Of a stretch of 18,693 nt of DNA, positions 7,660-14,535 are shown one piece after another. Positions within the stretch are counted from its first letter, which is position 1. Each line of letters starts with the position of its first letter. Below the pieces are notes generated by a model that ran no database searches, was not told where the DNA came from, and was given only the letters and a program-made list of their open reading frames with translations. A program made the translations under genes and the position numbers. This DNA is from an uncultured Bacillaceae bacterium (GTDB lineage: Bacteria; Bacillota; Bacilli; Bacillales; Amphibacillaceae), in the NCBI GenBank assembly GCA_937925695.1, contig CALAMD010000038.1, positions 1 to 18,693 of the forward strand, written 5' to 3'.

Positions 7660-7733
7660 TTTTGATCGAATGATGAACTGGAAACAGTGAATCCAGTTTA
7701 ATTCCCATGAATGAATCAATTAAGGATCAATAA

Positions 7734-7758
7734 GACCCACATTTTTGTGGGTTTTTTA
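7734..7758 (+). terminator. Intrinsic terminator of the deacetylase gene
   Basis: GACCCAC pairs with GTGGGTT around a five-base T-rich loop and runs directly into TTTTTTATT. It lies about 75 bp past the stop codon. Confidence 0.85.
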
Positions 7759-7844
7759 TTGTCAAAATATCACCTAGATGTAATTATTCATGCTTAAGTC
7801 GATCGCAAAATGATCTAGCCTCACTCGTACCCTTTCAGACTCAT

Positions 7845-8519
7845 CTATTTGCGCACGTGGCGAATATTAACGCCTTTTTCTGAACCGATTAAGACGGTAT
7901 TAACACAATCTAAAAAGAGGCCATGTTCAACGACACCCGTTTGCTGAATTAACGAGTTTGCTAACGCATGGGGATCTTCTATTTTTTTCAAATGAAGATC
8001 TATAATATAATTCCCCATGTCCGTGAGATATGGTTTACCTTCCTCATTCTCACGCAATACAGGTGCGTAACCTTTGTCTTTAAATAGGTTCATCAATTGT
8101 TGACTACCGTAAGGGATCACTTCAACCGGGAGGGGAAATGCACCTAGATTCTCTACCATTTTGCTCTCATCAACGATCCATATAATTTTTTTTGAATAAT
8201 TTGCGACGATTTTTTCAAATAAAAGTGCCCCACCGCCACCTTTGATCCCTTGAAATGTGCTAGATATTTCATCGGCACCATCAATTGTAATATCGATATA
8301 GGTGACTTCATCAACACTTTTAAGAGGAATTCCTAGCTTTTCGGCTTGTAGTTGAGTTCGCTTAGATGTAGGTACACCTATTATATTTAGTCCTTGCTGA
8401 ACTCTTTTGCCAATTGCTTCTACCATATAATAGGCCGTTGATCCCGTCCCTAGACCAACCACCATATTATCTTCAACAAATTCAGCTGCTTTTTCGCCTA
8501 CTAATTTTTTGACGTTCAT
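7845..8519 (-). CDS. rpiA: Ribose-5-phosphate isomerase A
   Basis: 224 residues, the usual RpiA length. The enzyme interconverts ribose 5-phosphate and ribulose 5-phosphate in the pentose phosphate pathway. GLGTGST at 22-28 forms the phosphate-binding loop. TIDGADE gives D80 and D83, and KGGGGALLFEK gives K93 and the catalytic E102, equivalent to D81, D84, K94 and E103 of the Escherichia coli enzyme. ATG at 8519 follows AAGGAAGGG; an in-frame start at 8552 would lie upstream of that site. It stands 179 bp downstream of the 108-residue gene on the same strand, with no clear terminator between. It would feed products of the pentulokinase pathway encoded nearby into nucleotide synthesis or glycolysis. 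Confidence 0.97.
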   Translation of the reverse strand: MNVKKLVGEKAAEFVEDNMVVGLGTGSTAYYMVEAIGKRVQQGLNIIGVPTSKRTQLQAEKLGIPLKSVDEVTYIDITIDGADEISSTFQGIKGGGGALLFEKIVANYSKKIIWIVDESKMVENLGAFPLPVEVIPYGSQQLMNLFKDKGYAPVLRENEEGKPYLTDMGNYIIDLHLKKIEDPHALANSLIQQTGVVEHGLFLDCVNTVLIGSEKGVNIRHVRK

Positions 8520-8646
8520 TGAAATCCCTTCCTTCTTCGTGGGGTATTCCACTCATTTATAAAATTAAGCCCAGTGCAAAAAGTATTTTGGCTAACGAAT
8601 TGTTTGATAGGTACAGCTCATCGATCAATTGTTACAATTCAGCTTG

Positions 8647-8695
8647 GCGACATCATATTCATTATAATGTGCATGATTCTATTGTTCTATGTCGC
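8647..8695. repeat. Inverted repeat between rpiA and the 108-aa gene
   Basis: GCGACAT and ATGTCGC are perfect 7-bp arms 35 bp apart, and ATCAT/ATGAT pair inside them. No U-tract follows, so it is not an obvious terminator. On the minus strand the loop contains TATAAT, which may be part of an rpiA promoter with a poor -35. Confidence 0.35.
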
Positions 8696-8698
8696 ACG

Positions 8699-9025
8699 TT
8701 ATTCGTTATTAGCTTTTTTCATTGCTTCAAGATATAAGCGCTCGTTACCTTCTGCCAATAACCTTGCCGTTTCTTCCCAATTGGCTACATTAAGTCTTTT
8801 CATTTCTTCCTTCGTTAATTTTACCGTATAGCCATATGGAATTGTCTTACCATTAATCCCAATTCGTGCGGCATGTTCTGCCATTTCACTAGTGATTTTT
8901 TCAAAGCGACTTCCTTTTAATGCTTGTTCAAAAAAACGACGTGCTTCATCACTTTTGAACACTAATATAAATTTTTCTTGTAAAAAATCTGGGTTATGAC
9001 GCAAATAAAATTGCAATTCTGCCAT
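8699..9025 (-). CDS. Conserved-looking hypothetical protein (108 aa)
   Basis: 108 residues, soluble, rich in Lys, Glu, Arg and Ala and predicted mostly helical, with no signal peptide, membrane helix or cysteine. The middle (about 52-70, ARIGINGKTIPYGYTVKL) looks like a short beta-hairpin. I do not recognise the family. ATG at 9025 follows GGAGGTG at ideal distance; the GTG three bases into that site is not a sensible start. An extended -10 promoter (TGTTATAAT on the minus strand) lies about 25 bp upstream, so it is transcribed independently of ahpCF, whose terminator lies before it. It could continue into rpiA. Function unknown. Confidence 0.82.
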   Translation of the reverse strand: MAELQFYLRHNPDFLQEKFILVFKSDEARRFFEQALKGSRFEKITSEMAEHAARIGINGKTIPYGYTVKLTKEEMKRLNVANWEETARLLAEGNERLYLEAMKKANNE

Positions 9026-9048
9026 TGGGTATTGCACCTCCGACCATC

Positions 9049-9057
9049 ATTATAACA
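9049..9057 (-). promoter_or_regulatory. Extended -10 promoter of the 108-aa gene
   Basis: On the minus strand TGTTATAAT matches the extended sigma-A -10 (TGnTATAAT). No good -35 is seen at 17 bp. The start codon is 24 bp downstream. Confidence 0.45.
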
Positions 9058-9091
9058 AATAAAAGCTTTATATAAGAATAGATCGATTGGA

Positions 9092-9133
9092 GAAAAAAAT
9101 CCAAGAATGTCAGTTGACACCCTTGGATTTTTA
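9092..9133 (-). terminator. Intrinsic terminator of ahpCF
   Basis: On the minus strand AATCCAAG-GTGTCA pairs with TGACA-CTTGGATT, with a small internal mismatch, followed by TTTTTTTC. It starts about 12 bp past the ahpF stop codon. Confidence 0.88.
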
Positions 9134-9144
9134 TCATGTAATAA

Positions 9145-10674
9145 TTAATTTCTAATGAGATAATCGAAGGCACCTAAAGCTGCTGTGGCACCAGATCCCA
9201 TTGAGATAACGATCTGCTTGTAGGCACTGTCCGTACAATCTCCTGCTGCAAAGACACCTGGTACGTTTGTCGCTCCTTGTTTATCAACGACAATTTCACC
9301 AAATTTATTACGTTCGACAGCATCGCCTAACCACTCTGTATTTGGTACAAGTCCAATTTGGACGAATACCCCTTCGACTTCAATGTGATGTTCTTCTTCT
9401 GTCTCCCGATCAATATATGTGAGACCATTGACAGAATCTGTACCGGTAATTTCTGTTGTTTGCGCATTTGTGATGACTGTGACGTTAGGTAATTCTTTGA
9501 GGCGTTTTTGTAGTACTTCGTCAGCTTTTAGTTCTGGTAAAAACTCAAGTACAGTTACATGTTTTACAATTCCTGCTAAATCAATTGCAGATTCAATACC
9601 GGAGTTTCCACCGCCGATAACTGCTACATTTTTACCTTCAAATAATGGGCCATCACAATGTGTACAGTAAGCAACACCTTTATTCTTAAACTCTGCTTCA
9701 CCAGGTACACCAATATTACGCCAGCGTGCACCTGTAGCGAGAATGACAGATTTACCTTTTAGTGTAACATTATCTTCTAATTCTACCTCAATGAGGTCAT
9801 TCTTTTTCAGCCCTGTGGCATTTAATGAAGTCATCACATCAATGTTATTTTCTTTGACATGGGCTTCAATACTTTTTGCCAGTTTAGGACCTTCTGTATA
9901 GTTTACACTAATAAAGTTTTCAATGCCTAATGTATCTAAGATCTGACCACCGATGCGATCAGCTACCATTCCAGTACGAAGACCTTTTCGAGCTGCGTAA
10001 ATCGCTGCACTTGCACCAGCTGGTCCGCCACCAACAACAAGAACATCAAATGGATCTTTTTCGTTCAACGCGGATAAATCAGGTGCACTACCGAGTTTCT
10101 TTAAAATGTCTTCCAGTGTCATACGACCGCTACCGAAAGATTCCCCATTCAAGTATACAGTTGGAACAGCCATAATTCCCATTTCTTCTACTTCATCTCG
10201 ATATACTGCTCCATCAATCATCGTATGGGAAACATTCGGATTGAGCACACTCATAATATTTAGTGCTTGTACAACATCAGGACAGTTTTGACAAGTTAGG
10301 CTAACGTATGTTTCAAAGCGATATTCGCCTTCTAGCTCTTTTACTTGCTCAATGAGTTGTTCGTCAACTTTCGGTGGGCGTCCACTTACTTGTAGTAAAG
10401 CTAAAACAAGGGATGTAAATTCTTCACCAAGTGGTACCCCTGCAAAAACAACCCCAGTATCTTCACCGATACGGTTGACACTAAAGCTTGGAGTACGCTC
10501 TAGTGTCGTATTTTCTACTTTTATCTTGGATGACAGCGCCTGTAAATCGTCGATGAGAGATTTCATATTTTGTGAAACCTCATCATCGCCAGCGCTAACT
10601 TTAATTAGCACATCATTCTCCATTAATTCGAGATATTGTGCCAATTGATCTTTTAATTCTTTATCTAAGGCCAT
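9145..10674 (-). CDS. ahpF: Alkyl hydroperoxide reductase subunit F (NADH:peroxiredoxin reductase)
   Basis: 509 residues, normal length. The N-terminal tandem thioredoxin-fold domain carries C128-x2-C131 (TCQNCPD), which passes electrons to AhpC. The C-terminal thioredoxin-reductase-like part has the FAD loop GGGPAG (215-220), the redox pair C337-x2-C340 (CTHCD), the NADH loop GGGNSG (354-359) and a second FAD motif ending in GVFAAGDCTD. It oxidises NADH and reduces AhpC; homologues in Amphibacillus also act as a peroxide-forming NADH oxidase. It lies 18 bp downstream of ahpC with its own ribosome binding site (AAGGGT) and ends before a terminator, so ahpCF is a closed two-gene operon. Confidence 0.97.
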   Translation of the reverse strand: MALDKELKDQLAQYLELMENDVLIKVSAGDDEVSQNMKSLIDDLQALSSKIKVENTTLERTPSFSVNRIGEDTGVVFAGVPLGEEFTSLVLALLQVSGRPPKVDEQLIEQVKELEGEYRFETYVSLTCQNCPDVVQALNIMSVLNPNVSHTMIDGAVYRDEVEEMGIMAVPTVYLNGESFGSGRMTLEDILKKLGSAPDLSALNEKDPFDVLVVGGGPAGASAAIYAARKGLRTGMVADRIGGQILDTLGIENFISVNYTEGPKLAKSIEAHVKENNIDVMTSLNATGLKKNDLIEVELEDNVTLKGKSVILATGARWRNIGVPGEAEFKNKGVAYCTHCDGPLFEGKNVAVIGGGNSGIESAIDLAGIVKHVTVLEFLPELKADEVLQKRLKELPNVTVITNAQTTEITGTDSVNGLTYIDRETEEEHHIEVEGVFVQIGLVPNTEWLGDAVERNKFGEIVVDKQGATNVPGVFAAGDCTDSAYKQIVISMGSGATAALGAFDYLIRN

Positions 10675-10692
10675 GTTTACCCTTACGCTCCC

Positions 10693-11259
10693 TTAAATTT
10701 TGCCTACTAGGTCAAGATTTGGTTTCAATGTCTCGCCAGTTTCTTTCCATTTTGCAGGGCAAACTTCACCTGGATTTTCACGTACATATTGAGCTGCTCT
10801 GATTTTATCAATTAGAATACTTGCATCACGGCCAATTCCATCAGCATTAATTTCTACTGCTTGGACGACACCGTCTGGGTCAATGATAAATGTACCACGA
10901 TTTGCAAGGCCAGATTCTTCATCGAGTACATCAAACATATTGATTAATTTATGTGAAGGATCACCAATCATAATGTATTCGATTTTGCTAATAGCTTCTG
11001 AATGATCGTGCCATGCTTTGTGCGTAAAGTGTGTATCTGCGGAGCAAGCATATACTTCAACACCTAGTTCTTTTAGAGTTGCATATTGCTCTTGCAGATC
11101 CTCTAATTCAGTTGGGCAAACAAATGTAAAGTCTGCTGGATAGAAGCATAGTACACTCCATTTGCCTTTGAAATCTTCCTCTGTTACCTCAAAGAAGTCT
11201 TTTCCAGCTTGATAAGCATGTAATCTAAATTCTTCTACTTGTTTTCCAATTAGTGACAT
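10693..11259 (-). CDS. ahpC: Alkyl hydroperoxide reductase subunit C (2-Cys peroxiredoxin)
   Basis: 188 residues. The peroxidatic cysteine is C48 in DFTFVCPTE, with T45 and R121 completing the active site; the resolving cysteine is C167 in GEVCPAKW. This is a typical 2-Cys peroxiredoxin of the AhpC type, reducing hydrogen peroxide and organic hydroperoxides in the cytoplasm and re-reduced by AhpF, encoded next. ATG at 11259 follows AGGAGGAG; the longer frame starting at 11301 has no such site and would run through the regulatory region. A PerR-like box 20 bp upstream suggests derepression by peroxide. Confidence 0.98.
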   Translation of the reverse strand: MSLIGKQVEEFRLHAYQAGKDFFEVTEEDFKGKWSVLCFYPADFTFVCPTELEDLQEQYATLKELGVEVYACSADTHFTHKAWHDHSEAISKIEYIMIGDPSHKLINMFDVLDEESGLANRGTFIIDPDGVVQAVEINADGIGRDASILIDKIRAAQYVRENPGEVCPAKWKETGETLKPNLDLVGKI

Positions 11260-11278
11260 ATTTATAACTCCTCCTAAG

Positions 11279-11293
11279 ATGTAATCATTATTA
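11279..11293. promoter_or_regulatory. PerR-like box upstream of ahpC
   Basis: On the minus strand TAATAATGATTACAT matches the PerR consensus TTATAATnATTATAA at 11 of 14 defined positions. It lies between a possible -10 (TATTAA) and the ahpC ribosome binding site. PerR control of ahpCF is known in Bacillus, which supports the reading; Fur sites look similar. Confidence 0.45.
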
Positions 11294-11349
11294 ATAGCCA
11301 ATTACTATTTTAAAGAAAATATTATTTTTATCAAGGATTTGACAATTTA

Positions 11350-11363
11350 GTCGAAAATTCGAC
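11350..11363. repeat. Palindrome GTCGAAAATTCGAC upstream of ahpC
   Basis: Perfect 6-bp arms (GTCGAA/TTCGAC) around AA, followed at once by a smaller GACA/TGTC pair. It lies about 90 bp upstream of ahpC. It could be an operator or chance; I recognise no known site. Confidence 0.35.
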
Positions 11364-11500
11364 ACAAATGTCGGCCTTATTTACTTAGTATTAGCCATAA
11401 TTCGCTTTTTCATAAGGAATTATCAATATTAGTACTATTATTTTTATAAATCTCATTCATTTTTTCAAATGATTGGTTTTAGAAATTTTTGGTTAGAAAT

Positions 11501-11515
11501 TGAAAATTATTATCA
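11501..11515. promoter_or_regulatory. Fur-type box far from any gene
   Basis: TGAAAATTATTATCA differs from the 7-1-7 Fur consensus TGATAATnATTATCA at one position. Fur, PerR and Zur boxes are similar in Bacillaceae; this one is closest to Fur. It is about 240 bp from ahpC and no gene starts downstream on the plus strand. Confidence 0.45.
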
Positions 11516-11737
11516 TTTAGGATAATTTGTAAATGATTTTAGCTGAAGAGTTGGATGAAGTTTTGATGTTTATTGACATTAGGGTGAGTAAAAATACCAA
11601 ACTTAAATGATTTTATCAAGTACGGGCGAATTGGTGGCGCGGTAATGTGCCCATTCGCAGAAAATAGTAGTGAATATATGCTTAGATGGTCAGTAGGATC
11701 ATTTAAAAGGACAGTTCAGAGAATATATAGTAGCAAA

Positions 11738-12182
11738 TGACATTTAAACAATCCTTAGTGACATTTCTAATCAAATTCAACAGTGAAGAGTACTTTAACG
11801 CTCTCTTAGTGACAGCTCTAATCAAACTACAACCGCGATCAGTACTTTAACACTATCTTAGTGACAGCTCTAATCAAGTTACAGCAGCGAGCAGTACTTT
11901 AACGCTCTCTTAGTGACATCTCTAATCAAGTTACAACTGCGAGCAGTACTTTAACACTATCTTAGTGACAGCTCTAATCAAGTTACAGCAGCGAGCAGTA
12001 CTTTAACGCTCTCTTAGTGACATCTCTAATCAAGTTACAACTGCGATCAGTACTTTAACACTATCTTAGTGACAGCTCTAATCAAACTACAACTGTGAGC
12101 AGTACTTTAACACTATCTTAGTGACAACTCTAATCAAACTACAACTGCGAGAAGTACTTTAACACTATCTTAGTGACAACTC
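11738..12182. repeat. Tandem 52-bp repeat array B (about nine units)
   Basis: AGTACTTTA recurs at 11789, 11841, 11893, 11945, 11997, 12049, 12101 and 12153, always exactly 52 bp apart; a decayed unit precedes it from about 11738 and the last breaks off at about 12182. Units alternate between a form with ACGCTCTCTTAGTG and one with ACACTATCTTAGTG, so a 104-bp dimer is the copying unit for the first part. The dimers 11841-11944 and 11945-12048 differ at one base. The second form contains a CACTA/TAGTG hairpin. Fifty-two is not divisible by three and no long frame exists, so the array is non-coding. From 12183 to 12333 no feature is seen. Confidence 0.95.
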
Positions 12183-12333
12183 AAAACAATAAACAACGAC
12201 GAATGGACACTTTGAAGCGAATCAAATGCCGAATCGAGTTAGATCTGTCTAATTAGGTATCGTTGGATCATCTAATGGATATAAACGCTCATCATTTTTA
12301 GATTTTGCTAAAACTAAACGCCAAAATCAGTAA

Positions 12334-12366
12334 TAAAAAAAGTGTAGGTGAAAAATTCACCTACAC
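12334..12366 (-). terminator. Intrinsic terminator of the pentulokinase gene
   Basis: On the minus strand GTGTAGGTGAA pairs perfectly with TTCACCTACAC around a three-base loop and is followed by TTTTTTTATT. It lies just past the kinase stop codon. Confidence 0.93.
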
Positions 12367-12383
12367 CCCCACTAAATCAACAC

Positions 12384-13973
12384 TTATTTTAATGAATCAA
12401 TCGCTGCACGCTCAATAGCTAATGCTGCTTTAAATCTTTCCATGAATTGTGTAAAGCTTTCTGTTCCTTCTTCAGTTGGATCTAGTGTCGTAATTGCTTC
12501 TTGAGCAAAAACAACGTCATCGAGATAAGCCTCTAATGTCTGATCATCTTTTCGTTCGATCATGTAAGCTGCCAAGATTGCCATTCCCCATGGGCCACCT
12601 TCACCAGCTGTTTCCATAACAGAAACAGGAACGTTAAAGGCATCCGCCATGATTTGTTGGCCAACATTTTCTGTCTTGAAGAAGCCTCCATGACCTAAAA
12701 TATAATCAATTTGTACTTTTTCTTCGTTTGTTAAAATATCCATCCCTATTTTCAGGGTAGCTAAAGCTGCATAAATTTGCGTCCGCATGAAGTTAGCTAA
12801 GGTTAACTTACTATCAGGCATGCGAGCAAATAATGGACGACCTTCTTCAAAGCCGGTAATTGGTTCGCCTGAGTAGTAGCTGACACTGACTAAATTTCCT
12901 ACATCCTTGTCAGCTTCCATCGCTTTATTAAATAGGATTGGGAATAATTCCCCGGCATCGACTTTTTTACCAATCGCTTCGGAAAGCTCGATAAACATAT
13001 TCGCCCACGCATTAATATCTGAAGTAAAGTTGTTACAGTGTACCATTGCTACCGGTTTTCCTGTTGGCGTAGTTACCATATCGATTTCAGTATAATAATT
13101 GGATAAAGCCTTATCTAAAACAATCATTGCAAAAACAGAAGTTCCTGCTGAAACATTTCCAGTATGCTCAGAAACGCTGTTTGTTGCTACCATTCCCGTT
13201 CCAGCGTCTCCTTCTGGTGGACAAAGTGGGATTCCTGCTTGTAGTGTACCGGTTGGATCCAGTAATTTCGCGCCTTCTTCAGTTAGCTTTCCAGCTTCAA
13301 CGCCTGCTGTTTCTACTCTTGGTAAAATATCTGCTAGATTCCAATCATAATCATAGTCTTTCATTAGTTCATTGAATTTTTCCATCATTTGCTGGTCATA
13401 TTGGCCAGTTTTATCGTCAATTGGGAACATACCTGATGCTTCACCGACACCAAGAACTTTTTCCCCTGTTAATCTCCAGTGGACATAGCCGGCTAACGTA
13501 GTAAAGAAATCAATGTCACCAACATGCTCTTCTTTATTTAAAATAGCTTGGTATAGATGGGCGATACTCCAACGATGTGGAATATTAAACTGGAATAACT
13601 CGGTTAATTCCTTAGCTGCATCATCCGTGTTCGTATTCCGCCATGTTCTAAAGGCAGCTAATTGATTTCCTTCCGCATCAAATGGTAAATACCCATGCAT
13701 CATCGCAGAAAAGCCCATTGCACCTACAGTCGTTAACTTAGTATTGTATTTTTCCTCTACTTCTTCAGCTACCTGACGAAATGCCGTCTGCAAACCCGTC
13801 CATACATCTTCCATATGGTAGGTCCATAGGCCATCCTCGAATCGATTTTCCCACTCAAATTCCCCACTGGCTATGATTTGGTGATCTGGTCCGATTAATA
13901 CTGCCTTAATTCTAGTTGAACCAAGTTCGATACCTAGAGCCGTTTTCTCTAGTTCAATCGTCTTTTTTGTCAT
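12384..13973 (-). CDS. FGGY-family pentulokinase, probable ribulokinase (AraK-like)
   Basis: 529 residues. The N-terminal FGGY domain begins with ALGIELGSTRIKAVLIG (about 12-28), and the catalytic aspartate is probably D256 in EGDAGTGM. The ATP-binding C-terminal domain has NVSAGTS (273-279), LGHGGFFKTENVG and TAGEGGPWGMAILA. The enzyme phosphorylates a ketopentose with ATP in the cytoplasm. Sequence alone fits xylulokinase or ribulokinase. An AraR-like operator in its promoter favours L-ribulose, as in the non-AraB ribulokinase described in Clostridium (from memory). ATG at 13973 is chosen because the earlier ATG at 13982 touches the ribosome binding site AAGAAAGG. It is a single-gene transcript with a leader of about 270 nt containing a terminator-like hairpin. 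Confidence 0.88.
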   Translation of the reverse strand: MTKKTIELEKTALGIELGSTRIKAVLIGPDHQIIASGEFEWENRFEDGLWTYHMEDVWTGLQTAFRQVAEEVEEKYNTKLTTVGAMGFSAMMHGYLPFDAEGNQLAAFRTWRNTNTDDAAKELTELFQFNIPHRWSIAHLYQAILNKEEHVGDIDFFTTLAGYVHWRLTGEKVLGVGEASGMFPIDDKTGQYDQQMMEKFNELMKDYDYDWNLADILPRVETAGVEAGKLTEEGAKLLDPTGTLQAGIPLCPPEGDAGTGMVATNSVSEHTGNVSAGTSVFAMIVLDKALSNYYTEIDMVTTPTGKPVAMVHCNNFTSDINAWANMFIELSEAIGKKVDAGELFPILFNKAMEADKDVGNLVSVSYYSGEPITGFEEGRPLFARMPDSKLTLANFMRTQIYAALATLKIGMDILTNEEKVQIDYILGHGGFFKTENVGQQIMADAFNVPVSVMETAGEGGPWGMAILAAYMIERKDDQTLEAYLDDVVFAQEAITTLDPTEEGTESFTQFMERFKAALAIERAAIDSLK

Positions 13974-14079
13974 TACCGTCATCCTTTCTTCAGATTTATT
14001 CGAAATCGTGTCCTTATAAAAAAACACTCTAACGGAAACAGTTTTACAATTAGTGTGATGCCGAGCAATATCAAAGGAA

Positions 14080-14114
14080 GAAAAAAATAACAGCGAGCTT
14101 ATTGCGCTCGTGTT
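14080..14114 (-). terminator. Terminator hairpin inside the pentulokinase leader (attenuator candidate)
   Basis: On the minus strand AACACGAGC pairs with GCTCG-TGTT (one bulged C), a 9-bp stem with a 7-base loop, followed by ATTTTTTTC. It lies between the predicted promoter at 14252-14280 and the gene start at 13973. An alternative hairpin (GCTC with GAGC, 14106-14118) would use half of the terminator stem, as an antiterminator would. I recognise no known riboswitch or T-box class in the leader. Confidence 0.6.
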
Positions 14115-14232
14115 GAGCCGTCAAACATTGAAAAGAAATTCATTATGATATTTTCTTATTTCCACTTGACACCCTTAATTTATGTACGAGTCACAGCTTG
14201 TTTTGCGTTTAAAAGATCAGCATAAAATAAAA

Positions 14233-14246
14233 ATATAGCGTTTACA
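14233..14246 (-). promoter_or_regulatory. CcpA cre site at the pentulokinase transcription start
   Basis: On the minus strand TGTAAACGCTATAT matches the cre consensus TGWAARCGNTWNCW at all positions but one. It covers the expected transcription start (near 14245), a position typical of catabolite repression by CcpA. Confidence 0.6.
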
Positions 14247-14251
14247 ATTAT

Positions 14252-14280
14252 ATTTTACCGGAATTGTACGTACATGTCAA
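14252..14280 (-). promoter_or_regulatory. Sigma-A promoter of the pentulokinase gene
   Basis: On the minus strand TTGACA (14280-14275), a 17-bp spacer and TAAAAT (14257-14252) form a near-consensus vegetative promoter. The AraR-like palindrome fills much of the spacer. Confidence 0.75.
14262..14277. promoter_or_regulatory. AraR-like operator in the promoter spacer
   Basis: AATTGTACGTACATGT matches the AraR operator consensus ATTTGTACGTACAAAT (as I recall it for Bacillus) at 13 of 16 positions, including the whole TTGTACGTACA core. It overlaps the -35 and spacer, so a bound repressor would block RNA polymerase. Half-sites with TGTACG at 14183 and TTGTAC at 14313 might be partner sites. Confidence 0.6.
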
Positions 14281-14437
14281 TGAAGTCTCGTATCGTCCTG
14301 TCAAGATTTTACTTGTACCGTGATAACAAACAATTTGAAGAAAATCGCCTTGCGCTACTAAACAAAAACACCTTACTCGGATTTTTTACAGGTACGAACC
14401 TGATTGCATACGGAAAAACACATAGCTAGCAATTTAA
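14281..14437. other. Intergenic stretch with no supported feature
   Basis: Between the pentulokinase promoter and the terminator of the reductase gene. No gene is supported. A small CAGGT/ACCTG inverted repeat lies at 14390-14403; its role is unknown. Confidence 0.4.
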
Positions 14438-14477
14438 TAAAAATAAACCAGTCAAGATGTATTTTCTTAACTGGTTT
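14438..14477 (-). terminator. Intrinsic terminator of the reductase gene
   Basis: On the minus strand AAACCAGT-T-AAGA pairs with TCTT-G-ACTGGTTT, about 13 pairs including one G-U, around a 7-base loop, followed by ATTTTTATT. It lies about 60 bp past the reductase stop codon. Confidence 0.88.
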
Positions 14478-14535
14478 CATTAACATTCTAAAAACTAAAG
14501 GAATGAATTTATAAAATTTTGTTTTTTTTAATCAA

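Larger units (their letters stand above)
11302..11737. other. Non-coding stretch upstream of repeat array B
   Basis: No gene is supported on either strand. The right part is the ahpC promoter region. The remainder is very AT-rich apart from a locally GC-rich segment at 11624-11660 that can form a hairpin (GCGAATTGG with CCATTCGC). A Fur-type box lies at 11501-11515. A 25-codon frame at 11534-11611 is too short to support. Confidence 0.5.

Noticed and set aside
8519..8831. Plus-strand frames of 72 and 85 codons over the rpiA upstream region
   Set aside because: They overlap the well-supported minus-strand gene at 8699-9025 and the rpiA leader, and have no ribosome binding site or family signal.
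11534..11611. 25-codon frame downstream of the Fur-type box
   Set aside because: Weak ribosome binding site, no recognisable motif and too short; not distinguishable from chance.
11738..12182. CRISPR array
   Set aside because: The whole 52-bp unit is conserved from copy to copy; there are no unique spacers and no cas genes in the window.
12907..13375. Plus-strand frames inside the pentulokinase gene
   Set aside because: Antisense shadows of a conserved coding region with normal FGGY motifs.
14115..14250. T-box or known riboswitch in the pentulokinase leader
   Set aside because: No AGGGUGGNACCGCG-type T-box sequence and no riboswitch consensus that I recognise; only the terminator and a short competing stem are visible.
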